A stretch of 64,000 nucleotides of DNA from Cribrihabitans_A pelagius (GTDB lineage Bacteria; Pseudomonadota; Alphaproteobacteria; Rhodobacterales; Rhodobacteraceae). Below, piece after piece: positions 48,047-56,613 of this stretch. How positions within the stretch are numbered: the stretch's first letter is position 1; each line of letters starts with the position of its first letter. The DNA is taken from the NCBI RefSeq assembly GCF_048820915.1, contig NZ_JBMERR010000008.1:62001-126000 (forward strand). The letters run 5' to 3'. Under the pieces are notes generated by a model, which worked only from the letters and a program-made list of their open reading frames with translations, made no database searches and was not told the DNA's origin. Both the position numbers and the translations under genes were made by a program.

Positions 48047-48497
48047 TCAGCGCGCCTTTGGCAGCACCTGGTTCAGGAGCAGGCCTGCGACGCCGGAGCG
48101 GCCAATGCCCGCAAGCGTGAAGCCCTCGCCGAATTCCGGCGTCAGACCGCGAAGGCCGATGATCGGCACGGTGGAGAGGATCACCCGGCTGCGCGCCTTC
48201 GTCGGCGCCTTGCCCAGTTTGGTCAAAACTGAAACCCCGCCACGGCCACCCTGCCGAAGAGCAGGTCCACGATGCCGCCGATCACCGGCATCGGGCTGGT
48301 GGCCAGCCCGTCGCCCGGCCTGTCGCCCGGCCCGTCACCCAGCGTGGTGTCCTGGATGCCACGGGTCTCCATTCCGGCGCGCCCGGACCCGCGGTGATCA
48401 GCGCCACGTTGGGGTCCAGCCCGGTGAGAAGCGGCGCCTGCGCCAGCGCGCCAAACGCCGCGAAGAGTATCTGCGCGCCAGCACGCGCCTGTTTCAG
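48047..48497 (-). pseudogene. Remnant of an NCS2 uracil/xanthine permease (UraA-like)
   Basis: Three separated pieces on the minus strand recall a UraA-type permease in order. First GAQILFAAFGALAQAPLLTG and LDPNVALITAG (about 48480-48390), the N-terminal membrane helices. Then, in another frame, ATSPMPVIGGIVDLLFGRVA and VAGFQF with a stop (about 48320-48225). Last LGKAPTKARSRVILSTVPII, TLAGIGRSGVAGLLLNQVLP and KAR to the TGA at 48047-48049, the C-terminal helix. About 400 codons of the usual protein are reduced to about 120, so several deletions have occurred. Purine/pyrimidine transport would fit its place beside purEK. Confidence 0.65.
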
Positions 48498-48823
48498 TTC
48501 AAACTTATCTCCGCATCCCGCGTGAGCGGCGGCGCGTCCCCTTGCCTGGTTGCCGTGACCTTGGGGCCCGTTCCTGTTTTTCGTCTGGCTGCGGCGGTGG
48601 CCGCCCCCGGCGCCCGGCGCAACCGCCCGGCGGTGCCTGGCCGCGCACGCCGGCCTTGACCAATCCGGGACAGGACCTGGGGCCGCATCGCGCGGACGGC
48701 GGTCGCGGAAATGCGGCGCTGCCCGGGCCGGCCGTGGTGTCAGACGGCAGCAGGGCGGGGGTCTGGCAGAACTGCCGCGGGGCCGGTGCGCGGCACCAGG
48801 CAGGCGGGCGCCGGGGATGATGC
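48498..48823. other. Intergenic stretch with no recognised feature
   Basis: Open frames exist here because of high GC, but none has a ribosome site or family resemblance. It may hold more of the permease remnant, decayed beyond recognition. Confidence 0.45.
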
Positions 48824-49048
48824 TCAGGCGATGATGTCCGGGGTCAGCCGGTCTTCGATCAGCGCGATCTTGTCCTTCAGCACAAGCTTTTGCTTTTTCA
48901 GGCGGCGGATGGTGAGCTGATCACCGGTGCCGCGCTCCTCCAGCGCCGAAATTGCCGCGTCCAGGTCACGGTGCTGACGGCGGAAAACTTCCAGCTCAAC
49001 CTTCAATACCTCATCGGTCTTCATCGAAATATCGGTGGGGGCATTCAT
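48824..49048 (-). CDS. DUF465 (YdcH-like) small protein
   Basis: A 74-residue helical protein: KVELEVFRRQHRDLDAAISA then RRLKKQKLVLKDKIALIEDR, the two-helix DUF465/YdcH pattern. Function unknown. ATG 49048 (MNAPTDISMK) is the likely start; an internal ATG at 49024 (MKTDEVLK) is possible. Alone in its transcription unit, divergent from hsp20. Confidence 0.88.
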   Translation of the reverse strand: MNAPTDISMKTDEVLKVELEVFRRQHRDLDAAISALEERGTGDQLTIRRLKKQKLVLKDKIALIEDRLTPDIIA

Positions 49049-49278
49049 GGGCGACTCTGCAAGCTGATGAATGGGGTAAGCGGCAAGATACTTCCTTAAC
49101 GGTTGTTCGGCTAGTCTTGGCGGACGTTATTCGGGGCTAAGCGGCACTTGGCACGCGATTTTCCCGGCCGGGGCCGCGTGGCGGGCTCCGCTGCGGCGGC
49201 GCGCCGGCCACCGCCGGTCAGCCCCGCGCAGCATCTGGGGAAATTTCGCGCCGCCGCCTGCGCAGATGCGCGCATGGT

Positions 49279-49307
49279 CTTGTGATCGGGGAGAAACTTC
49301 CCATATT
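49279..49307 (+). promoter_or_regulatory. Candidate RpoH-type heat-shock promoter of hsp20
   Basis: CTTG (49279-49282), 17 bases, CCCATATT (49300-49307). This resembles alphaproteobacterial sigma32 promoters (CTTG ... CCxTAT) and lies about 70 bp ahead of the hsp20 start. Confidence 0.4.
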
Positions 49308-49375
49308 CTTGCAAGAGCGGCCGCCGGAACCGGGACCGCACACACCCGTCGCTTTCGAACAAAGGACGAAGAAAC

Positions 49376-49789
49376 GTGTCGAAACTTACTTTGGGCTCCT
49401 ACCCGCACATGCTGGGGTTCGAGCAGCTGGAACGCCTCCTGGAACGCTCGGCCAAGTCGGGCAACGAGGGTTACCCCCCGTATAATATCGAACAGACCTC
49501 CGATCATTCCTACCGGATCACCCTGGCCGTCGCGGGCTTTGCCGAAGACGACATTGCCATCACTGTCGAGGACCGGCAGCTGGTGATCCGCGGCCGCCAG
49601 CGCGACGACAGCGACGGGCGGGTGTTCCTGCACCGCGGCATCGCCGCCCGCCAGTTCCAGCGCATGTTCGTGCTGGCGGATGGCGTGGAAGTCGGCGAAG
49701 CGGTGATGGAAAACGGCCTGCTGCACGTGGATCTGACCCGCGCGCGGCCGGAGACGGTGGTTCAGACGATCAACATCAGAAAGGGGTAA
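49376..49789 (+). CDS. Small heat-shock protein Hsp20
   Basis: A 137-residue IbpA-class holdase. The alpha-crystallin domain runs about 35-130: YNIEQTSDHSYRITLAVAGF, ITVEDRQLVIRGRQ, FLHRGIAARQFQRMFVLADG (the RGIA.RxFxRxF signature) and MENGLLHVDLTR. GTG 49376 follows AAAGGACG. DUF1150 gene follows five bases later, a fixed pair in alphaproteobacteria. Likely heat induced. Confidence 0.95.
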   Translation: MSKLTLGSYPHMLGFEQLERLLERSAKSGNEGYPPYNIEQTSDHSYRITLAVAGFAEDDIAITVEDRQLVIRGRQRDDSDGRVFLHRGIAARQFQRMFVLADGVEVGEAVMENGLLHVDLTRARPETVVQTINIRKG

Positions 49790-49794
49790 GAGCA

Positions 49795-50019
49795 ATGCAC
49801 ACACTGTATGACTTCAAAGATGCCGGACAGCAGACCGTCTATGTGAAGACGGTCGATGTAGCCGATCTGCCCAAGGATGTGCAGGCAGGGGCAGGCGACC
49901 GGAAGCATTTCTACGCTGTGCACGACGCCGAGGGCGGGCAGCTGGCGCTGGTCGCCGACCGCCGCCTGGCATTCGTGCTGGCGCGGCAGAACGATTTCAC
50001 GCCGGTGCCGGTGCACTGA
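49795..50019 (+). CDS. DUF1150 family small protein
   Basis: A 74-residue protein. YVKTVDVADLPKDVQ then HFYAVHDAEGGQLALVADRR and LAFVLARQNDFTPV are the DUF1150 pattern. It sits directly behind Hsp20 with AGAGCA upstream and is probably heat induced with it. No function is known; a helper role for the small heat-shock protein is a guess from the pairing. Confidence 0.9.
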   Translation: MHTLYDFKDAGQQTVYVKTVDVADLPKDVQAGAGDRKHFYAVHDAEGGQLALVADRRLAFVLARQNDFTPVPVH

Positions 50020-50127
50020 CGGTCCGGCTGCGGCCCATTGACGGCCGCACCGCGATTCCACAAGATGCGCGAGGCGGGCTCAGGCCCGCCTTTTTGCTGC
50101 CTGAAGGAAAGACGCGGGGAGGGTGTG

Positions 50128-51012
50128 ATGGCACGGTTTGATTTCGATTGGGTGGACGCATTCTCGTCCCGGGCTTTTGGCGGCAACGGATGTGCGGTGG
50201 TGCATGGCGGCGCGGGCCTGCCGGAAGAGATCTGCACCGCCTATGTGCGGGAGACCTCGCTGGTCGAATGCACCTTCACCGGCCCGTCCGAAGCGGCCGA
50301 TATCAAGGTGCGCTATTTCCTCGCCAGCCGCGAGATCCCTTTCGCGGGCCATCCGACGCTTGCCACCGTAGCGGCGATGCGCGACCGCGGGTTGATCGAA
50401 GGGGACAAAATCACGCTGGAGACCGGCGCCGGGCTGGTGCCGGTGCGGCTGAACGGGGACATGATCGAGATGACGCAGGTGGCGCCCGAGTTCGGCCCCT
50501 TTGCCGATCCGGCGCTGGTGGCAGCTGCGGTTTCCCTGCCCGAGGACGCGATCCTGGGCCAGCCGCGCAAGGTCTCCACCGGGCTGCCGTTCTGCGTCAC
50601 TGTGCTGAAGAACCGCAAGGCACTCGAGGCGGCGCGGCTGAACCTGGACGCACTGCAGCGCCTCGGCGCCTCGCTCGGCGCTGACGGGATCGACATGATG
50701 GAGCCCTTCCTGGTGACGCTGGAGGGCGCGACCGGGGCGGGGGATACTTTCTCGCGCCTCCTTATGGCACCGCCCAGCCCGCCGGAGGATCCCTTCACCG
50801 GCTCCGCCACCGGCGCGATGGCCTCCTACCTCTGGCATCACGGTATGCTGGACAAGGCCGAGTTCATCGCCGAACAGGGCCACGGTTTGGGCCGCCCCGG
50901 CCAGGCCAGCGTGAGCCGAATCGGCACGGCGCAGGAAATCGAGGGCGTGCGGGTCGCGGGCGAGGGATTTGTGCTGATGCGCGGCACGGTGGACCTGCCG
51001 CAAAGCCTCTGA
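50128..51012 (+). CDS. PhzF-family isomerase
   Basis: A 294-residue member of the PhzF/diaminopimelate-epimerase fold. DWVDAFSSRAFGGNGCAVVH at the start, the catalytic Glu47 in TSLVECTF, REIPFAGHPTLAT and PFTGSATGAMASYLW are family marks. True PhzF acts in phenazine synthesis, but no phz genes are here and most relatives are of unknown function. ATG 50128 follows GGGAGGG. Confidence 0.9.
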   Translation: MARFDFDWVDAFSSRAFGGNGCAVVHGGAGLPEEICTAYVRETSLVECTFTGPSEAADIKVRYFLASREIPFAGHPTLATVAAMRDRGLIEGDKITLETGAGLVPVRLNGDMIEMTQVAPEFGPFADPALVAAAVSLPEDAILGQPRKVSTGLPFCVTVLKNRKALEAARLNLDALQRLGASLGADGIDMMEPFLVTLEGATGAGDTFSRLLMAPPSPPEDPFTGSATGAMASYLWHHGMLDKAEFIAEQGHGLGRPGQASVSRIGTAQEIEGVRVAGEGFVLMRGTVDLPQSL

Positions 51013-51195
51013 GGCCAACGGGCCGCCGCCGCCCTGCAATTCCCATGAAGGTTACCTGGCTCCGGGGTCTTCGTGCCCGGGCTTCTGGCTGCTTTTGCCG
51101 GCGCGAACCGCGGTGCTGAGCAATTCAGCGCGGGGCCGAGGTTAGCCCTTTACCATTTCTTAGACGCGTGTGGGGAATAGTCCCAAGAGCTGCAT

Positions 51196-52455
51196 TTGCT
51201 TCAAAACAAGGAAAAACAGAAGTTGCTCCAAAGACAGACGCCCCGGCCTTCGCAAAACGATCCACTGCAAGACGCGCAAGAAGCAGAAAGACTGGTCCAG
51301 CTCGCAAAATCGGAACCTCTGGCCGATGGCGGCCTCCGGACATCGCAGATCCTTTCGGAGGCTCTCACCAAGGATCCGCACCACCATGAGGCGCAGGTGC
51401 TGCAAGAACGGCTGCATCAGATGTTCGTCCCCCGCTGGCATTTCCCGATGCTTGCCGACAAGGCGCGCAACAGCGCCTATGCCAAGGCCATCGCGGCGAA
51501 AGTGCGGCCGGGCGATGTGGTTCTGGATATCGGCTGCGGTGCCGGTCTGACGGCGATGCTGGCGGCGCGCGCCGGTGCCAAGCATGTCTACACCTGCGAG
51601 CAGCAACCGTTAATCGCTGAGGCCGCAGCGCGTGTGATCGCAGAAAACGGCCTGAGTGACCGCATCACGGTCATCGCGAAATGGTCGCATGATATCGTCA
51701 TCGGGGAGGATATGCCGGGACCGGCGGATGTCGTGATCTCGGAAATCGTCGACACCGTTCTGCTTGGCGAAGGGGCGCTTGCGACGCTCACCCATGCCAT
51801 GCGTGCGCTGGCCAAGCCGGACGCACGGGCAATTCCCGAACGCGGGACGCTGATGGCGCAGCTTGTCGAAAGCCCAAAACTTCTGGACCTCTGGCGGCCG
51901 CAAGAGGCGGAAGGGTTCGATCTGCGGGCGTTTAATCGCTTTGCAAGCATTGCGCAATTGACGCCAAACGATCTGGAAGCCAGTGAGTTGCGCTCCCTGG
52001 GCCCGGCGGCCGAGCTTTTCGAGTTTGATTTCACCAGGCCAAACATCAATCCCGCGCGCACAACGGAAGATCTTGCCTGCACCGCCTCCGGCTCCGCCCA
52101 TGCGGTCTTTGTCAGTTTTGAGATGCAGCTTGCTCCCGGCATTCTGGTGGCAAACGGATTGGAGACCGGCGGCCATTGGGGGCGCACGGCTTTCTTGCTG
52201 GACCGTCCGGAATTTGCTGGTGCGGGGGACCGGTTGAGGATTACCGCGCAGCATGACGCGTCCCAGTTGAGCCTGTCCGTGCACGATTGGCTGCCCCGCA
52301 TGGAAGAAGCCGAACATGCTGCGGTCTGGATGCTGGGGGCGTGGAATGCGGGCCAGCGTCCGCGGGCGCGCGAAGGTCTTTCCTCACGTGCGAGCGCGAT
52401 TTGGAGCCCATCATATGCCAAGGGCATCGAAAACCAAGGCCGTTCTTATCATTAG
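51196..52455 (+). CDS. PRMT-like SAM-dependent methyltransferase
   Basis: A 419-residue protein. The SAM motif is VVLDIGCGAGLTAMLAAR (108-125) with acidic Glu135 in YTCEQQPL; the next block ADVVISEIVDTVLLGEGAL (177-195) copies the double-Glu loop of type III (PRMT7-like) protein arginine methyltransferases (Glu183 and Glu192). The C-terminal half is beta-rich, like the PRMT barrel (SAHAVFVSFEMQLAPG, WGRTAFLLDRP). Upstream of the fold is a short helical repeat (ILSEALTKDPHHHEAQVLQE) of TPR type. No ATG is usable: TTG 51196 is given; a stop at 51178 limits the N-terminus. Substrate unknown. Confidence 0.75.
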   Translation: MLQNKEKQKLLQRQTPRPSQNDPLQDAQEAERLVQLAKSEPLADGGLRTSQILSEALTKDPHHHEAQVLQERLHQMFVPRWHFPMLADKARNSAYAKAIAAKVRPGDVVLDIGCGAGLTAMLAARAGAKHVYTCEQQPLIAEAAARVIAENGLSDRITVIAKWSHDIVIGEDMPGPADVVISEIVDTVLLGEGALATLTHAMRALAKPDARAIPERGTLMAQLVESPKLLDLWRPQEAEGFDLRAFNRFASIAQLTPNDLEASELRSLGPAAELFEFDFTRPNINPARTTEDLACTASGSAHAVFVSFEMQLAPGILVANGLETGGHWGRTAFLLDRPEFAGAGDRLRITAQHDASQLSLSVHDWLPRMEEAEHAAVWMLGAWNAGQRPRAREGLSSRASAIWSPSYAKGIENQGRSYH

Positions 52456-52540
52456 AAAAGCTGATGGACTGCTGACGGATTCCGGGGACCAGCCATGTGA
52501 TGGCGGATGCCGGCACCGGACATATCGCGCCTGGAAACGG

Positions 52541-52572
52541 AAAACGGCCCGCCAATCGGCGGGCCGTTCTTG
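52541..52572 (-). terminator. Terminator of sat-cysC
   Basis: ACGGCCCGCC/GGCGGGCCGT stem with an AATC loop, then TTTTCC on the minus strand, 18 bp past the stop. Confidence 0.85.
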
Positions 52573-52589
52573 TCTCGCTACCGTCTGGA

Positions 52590-54305
52590 TCAGCCGGCGA
52601 TGAGCCCCATGCTTTCCAGCTTCAACAGTACCTGGTGGGCGCAGTTGTCGACATCGGTGCCTTCGGTTTCGACCCGCAGTTCCGGGTTCTGGGGCACGTC
52701 GTAGGGGTCGGAGATGCCGGTGAACTCCTTGATCTTGCCTTCACGCGCCAGCTTGTAGAGCCCTTTGCGGTCACGGCGCTCGCATTCCTCGATCGTGGTG
52801 GCAACATGCACCTCGATGAAGGCGCCGAACTGCTCGACATCCTCGCGCACTGCGCGGCGGGTAGTGGCGTAGGGCGCGATCGGGGCGCAGATGGCGATGC
52901 CGCCGTTCTTGGTGATCTCGGAGGCGACATAGCCGATGCGGCGGATGTTAAGATCACGGTGCTCTTTCGAGAAGCCCAGCTCGGACGAAAGGTTCTTCCT
53001 CACGATGTCGCCATCGAGCAGCGTCACCGGGCGGCCGCCCATCTCCATCAGCTTGACCATCAGCGCGTTGGCGATGGTGGATTTGCCGGAGCCGGAGAAG
53101 CCGGTGAAGAACACGGTGAAGCCCTGCTTGGAGCGCGGCGGCTTGGTCTTGCGCAGCTCGGTCACCACCTCGGGGAAGGAGAACCACTCGGGGATCTCCA
53201 GACCTTCGGACAGACGGCGGCGCAATTCGGTGCCGGAGATGTTGAGGATGGTGACGTTGTCCTTGTCCTCGATCTCGTCGTTGGGCTCGTACTGGGCGCG
53301 CTCCTGCACATAGACCATGTGCTTAAAGTCAACCATTTCGACGCCGATTTCCTTTTGGTGCTCGCGGAACAGGTCCTGGGCATCATAGGGGCCGTAGAAA
53401 TCTTCGCCCTGGCTGTTCTTGCCGGGGCCCGCGTGGTCGCGGCCGACGATGAAATGGGTGCAGCCGTGGTTGGCGCGGATCAGCCCGTGCCAGACCGCCT
53501 CGCGCGGGCCTGCCATGCGCATCGCCAGGTTCAAGAGCGACATCGAGGTGGTGGCGGCCGGGTATTTGTCCAGCACCGCCTCGTAGCAGCGCACGCGGGT
53601 GAAGTGGTCCACGTCGCCCGGCTTGGTCATGCCGACAACCGGGTGGATCAGCAGGTTGGCCTGGGCTTCCTTGGCGGCGCGGAAGGTCAGTTCCTGGTGC
53701 GCACGGTGCAGCGGGTTGCGGGTCTGGAAGGCGACGATCTTGCGCCAGCCCAGCTTGCGGAAGTAGGCGCGCAGCTCGTTCGGGGTGTCGCGGCGGCCGC
53801 GGAAGTCATAGTGCACGGGCTGCTGGATGCCGGTCACGGGACCGCCCAGGTAGACCTTGCCTGCGCTGTTGTGCAGGTAGTTGACGGCCGGGTGCGCATC
53901 GTCATCGGCGCCAAAGACCTTCTCGGCCTCGCGCGCCTTGTTCGGGGTCCAGCTGTCGGTCACGGTCATGGTGGCCAGGATCACGCCTTCCTGGTCGCGC
54001 AGCGCGATGTCTTCGCCGACCTCCAGCGAGGCGGCGAAGTCTTCGGACACGTCCAGGGTGATCGGCATCGGCCACAGGGTGCCGTCGGCCAGGCGCATGT
54101 CTTCAACGACGCCATTGTAATCTTCTTCCGACAGGAATCCCTTCAGCGGGTTGAAGCCGCCGTTCATCAAAAGTTCCAGATCGCAGATCTGGCGCGGGCT
54201 CAGGTCGTGGCTCTTCAGGCTGGCCGCTTCGACCTTCAGTTTCTGCGCAGAGTCGTAAGATACGTAAAGCTCGGGGATCGGGGCCAAATTGCTCAACATC
54301 GTCAT
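52590..54305 (-). CDS. sat-cysC: Bifunctional sulfate adenylyltransferase / adenylylsulfate kinase
   Basis: A 571-residue fusion. The ATP-sulfurylase part (about 1-390) has FQTRNPLHRAHQELTFRAA, GMTKPGDVDHFTR and GRDHAGPGKNS; the APS kinase part (about 395-571) has the P-loop FFTGFSGSGKSTIANAL, DGDIVRKNLSSELGF and IYEC-like VHVATTIEECERRDRKGLY. The enzyme makes APS and then PAPS from sulfate for assimilation or sulfation. No cysNDHI genes are in the window. ATG 54305 (MTMLSNLAPIPELY) follows GAGAG; ATG 54299 is equally possible. Confidence 0.95.
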   Translation of the reverse strand: MTMLSNLAPIPELYVSYDSAQKLKVEAASLKSHDLSPRQICDLELLMNGGFNPLKGFLSEEDYNGVVEDMRLADGTLWPMPITLDVSEDFAASLEVGEDIALRDQEGVILATMTVTDSWTPNKAREAEKVFGADDDAHPAVNYLHNSAGKVYLGGPVTGIQQPVHYDFRGRRDTPNELRAYFRKLGWRKIVAFQTRNPLHRAHQELTFRAAKEAQANLLIHPVVGMTKPGDVDHFTRVRCYEAVLDKYPAATTSMSLLNLAMRMAGPREAVWHGLIRANHGCTHFIVGRDHAGPGKNSQGEDFYGPYDAQDLFREHQKEIGVEMVDFKHMVYVQERAQYEPNDEIEDKDNVTILNISGTELRRRLSEGLEIPEWFSFPEVVTELRKTKPPRSKQGFTVFFTGFSGSGKSTIANALMVKLMEMGGRPVTLLDGDIVRKNLSSELGFSKEHRDLNIRRIGYVASEITKNGGIAICAPIAPYATTRRAVREDVEQFGAFIEVHVATTIEECERRDRKGLYKLAREGKIKEFTGISDPYDVPQNPELRVETEGTDVDNCAHQVLLKLESMGLIAG

Positions 54306-54453
54306 GGGAAGTCTCTCATCACTGTCCACAAGGGGCGCGGCGGCGCGCGGTTCTGCGGGCGCAATAACCTGCGGTGGTAAAGAATGTCTAGCGCCGCAGG
54401 GAAAAGCGGGGGGAAAAAGGACGATGTGTGCCTGAGGCGCCCGAAACGGGCAG

Positions 54454-56190
54454 TTATCCGCCCTTGGGCCTGCCGGTTGGAAGATGATTTGGTTGAGGCC
54501 CGGCGCCGGATGGCGGCTGTTCGCCAGCCAGCAGGCGGGTAAGGGCGGCGGCCCGGCGGACGGGCAGGGCAGGCAATGGCCGGGAGAGGCCGCGCAGCTG
54601 AATGTCCTGAAGTGCCAGATCGCCGGGGGTGTGGCCCGCCGCCTCCAGCACCGGCGCAGAGACCAGAAGCTCCAGCCCCAGCTCCTTTGTCTTGGCCTCC
54701 AGCCGGCTGGCGGTGTTGACGGTGCCGCCAATGATGGTGCGCGTGGCGTGGCCCAGGCTGCCGATCTCGCCCAGTACCAGCTCGCCGAGGTGCAGACCGA
54801 TGCCGATCTTCACTGCGGGCTCGCCCTGTTCCGCGAGCGCCTGGTTGAAACGTTCCAGTGCCACCCCGATGGCTGCCGCGGCCGCCAGTCCGGCGCGGGC
54901 GGAGCGGGCGGGCGAGGGCGCCTCGAACAGCGCAAGCAGCCCGTCGCCGAGGTATTTGTCGACGCTGCCGCCTGCCTCGGTGATCGCGGGCACCACCGCA
55001 TCAAAGAAGCGGTTGAGCAGGAACACCACGTCATAGGGCAGATGGCCCGCGGTGCGGGCGGTGAAGCCGCGCATGTCGAGAAACAGGATCGCCAGCTGCC
55101 GCTCGCTGCCCTGGCTGGCATGGGCGCGGCCCTTGCGGCCGTCGGGGCGGAACATGCGCGCCACGGTGAGCGGCGCCGTCGGCCGGATCTGGCAGGCAAG
55201 CCGCATGTTGCCGGGGGCATTGACCGCGGCGAGGCTGCGGGCTTCGGGCGGCGCGGGAGGCGGCAGGCTTTCGCCGCCTTCCTCCACCACCACGCGGCAG
55301 GTGGTGCAGCGCCCCTTGCCGCCGCAGAGCGAGGCATGCGGCACGCCGTTGGCCCGAGACATCTCCAAAAGCGTCATGCCGCGCTCGCCCGTGATTTCGG
55401 GCCCATAGGCATAGCGGATCCGGACCCGGCGGCGGCGGCCGGGCAGCTTGCGCAGCAGGTAGGCCGCCGCGGTGAGCGCGAGCAGCAGCAGGAAGGCCTC
55501 GATCCAGCCGCGCTCGGTCTCGCGCAGAGCGTCGAAAACAGGCCGCGCGGGCCAGTTGAAGCCCTCCATCAGCGCGGCGCGCTGGCTGCCTTCGACGAAC
55601 AGGGCATGGATGCGGCGGCCTTCGGTCAGAAGCCCCGCCAGGGCAAAGCCGGGCACGAAGACCGCAAGCCCCGCCATCCACGGGATCAGCCGCCGCCACC
55701 AGCGGGTCAGCCGCAGCCAGTAGTGCAGCCCGATGCAGCCGTGAATCCAGACCGCGAGGAGCAGCGCCGATTGCTTCCAGACCGCGGGCGAGTCCCACAT
55801 CAGCACGATGATATAGGGCAACTCGTCATTCACCCCGAAAAACTCGTGCGAATAGCGGGTGTAGGCCAGATGGCTCAGGAGCTGCAGCGGGATCAGCAGG
55901 CCGAGCACGGTTTGCAGGCCCTCGCCAAAGGGCATCCTCAAAGAGCGCCGCCGCGCCAGCCGCCACAGCGCAAGACCGGGGTGCAGGATCAGAGAGGCAT
56001 AAAGGATAAGGCTGCCCGCCAGGCTGCGGGTGATCCATTGCCGGGCGTCCTGGAAGGACTCCATCCAAGCAGGCGACAACAGGCCGAGACCGATGTTCAG
56101 GAAATGGAAGAAGGCATAGGTCAGAAGCACCAGCCCGGTGACGATGCGGGTACGGGTGATCCAGTCGCCTCTCCACAGCGGGCTTGCCAC
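54454..56190 (-). CDS. Membrane adenylate/guanylate cyclase with [2Fe-2S] domain (CyaC-like)
   Basis: A 578-residue three-part protein. Residues about 10-250 contain six hydrophobic segments with scattered His (29, 70, 107, 115, 150, 156), recalling the haem-b membrane anchor of succinate dehydrogenase. Residues 255-345 are a [2Fe-2S] domain with Cys289-x5-Cys295-x2-Cys298 and Cys333. Residues about 363-545 are a class III cyclase: LAILFLDMRGFT (Asp372) and DKYLGDGLLALFE (Asp416) bind metal. The build matches rhizobial CyaC, in which redox state controls cyclase activity. Start GTG 56190 lies behind GGAGGT; no ATG fits. Confidence 0.87.
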   Translation of the reverse strand: MASPLWRGDWITRTRIVTGLVLLTYAFFHFLNIGLGLLSPAWMESFQDARQWITRSLAGSLILYASLILHPGLALWRLARRRSLRMPFGEGLQTVLGLLIPLQLLSHLAYTRYSHEFFGVNDELPYIIVLMWDSPAVWKQSALLLAVWIHGCIGLHYWLRLTRWWRRLIPWMAGLAVFVPGFALAGLLTEGRRIHALFVEGSQRAALMEGFNWPARPVFDALRETERGWIEAFLLLLALTAAAYLLRKLPGRRRRVRIRYAYGPEITGERGMTLLEMSRANGVPHASLCGGKGRCTTCRVVVEEGGESLPPPAPPEARSLAAVNAPGNMRLACQIRPTAPLTVARMFRPDGRKGRAHASQGSERQLAILFLDMRGFTARTAGHLPYDVVFLLNRFFDAVVPAITEAGGSVDKYLGDGLLALFEAPSPARSARAGLAAAAAIGVALERFNQALAEQGEPAVKIGIGLHLGELVLGEIGSLGHATRTIIGGTVNTASRLEAKTKELGLELLVSAPVLEAAGHTPGDLALQDIQLRGLSRPLPALPVRRAAALTRLLAGEQPPSGAGPQPNHLPTGRPKGG

Positions 56191-56539
56191 CGGCACCTCC
56201 GTTCCCCGCGTCCCATTTACAGAGTGCGGGGCGGCGCGTTGCGGGTCAAGACAGGGCGGCGCGGCTCCGGCAGGGCGGACGGCGGCCAAATTATGGAGAT
56301 GTCCGCAATCCGAGCTGGCCCGCCGTGAGGATTGATCCGCCAAAGCCCCCGGGCAGGAAGCCGCGCATCGCCGCCGTGTGGGCGCGCACCGGAGATGCGC
56401 AGCGGACTTCGGCCTTGTGCCGCGCTGGGAGAAAATTGGGTGGGGAGATGGAAGGCATTTGATGCGGCTGCGTGAAACGCGCGTTGATGAGGCATCTTTC
56501 CGGGAGCAGCGGCTTACCAATCCGATGAGAGGATCTTTC
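56191..56539. other. Intergenic stretch upstream of the cyclase gene
   Basis: About 350 bp between the divergent ends of the cyclase and the trxB terminator. No gene was recognised; it must hold the cyclase promoter. Two short frames near 56380-56460 have no ribosome site of note. Confidence 0.5.
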
Positions 56540-56572
56540 AAAAACACAAACGCGGCGGGGGTTCCGCCGCGT
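56540..56572 (-). terminator. Terminator of trxB
   Basis: ACGCGGCGG/CCGCCGCGT stem; minus-strand tail TTGTGTTTTTG. It lies 42 bp past the trxB stop. Confidence 0.8.
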
Positions 56573-56613
56573 TCCAAAAAGCTCAAGCCGGGCGCTTCAC
56601 GGGCGCAGGCGGA

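Noticed and set aside
50128..51012. Phenazine biosynthesis gene
   Set aside because: PhzF relatives are widespread; no other phz gene is present, so only the family name is given.
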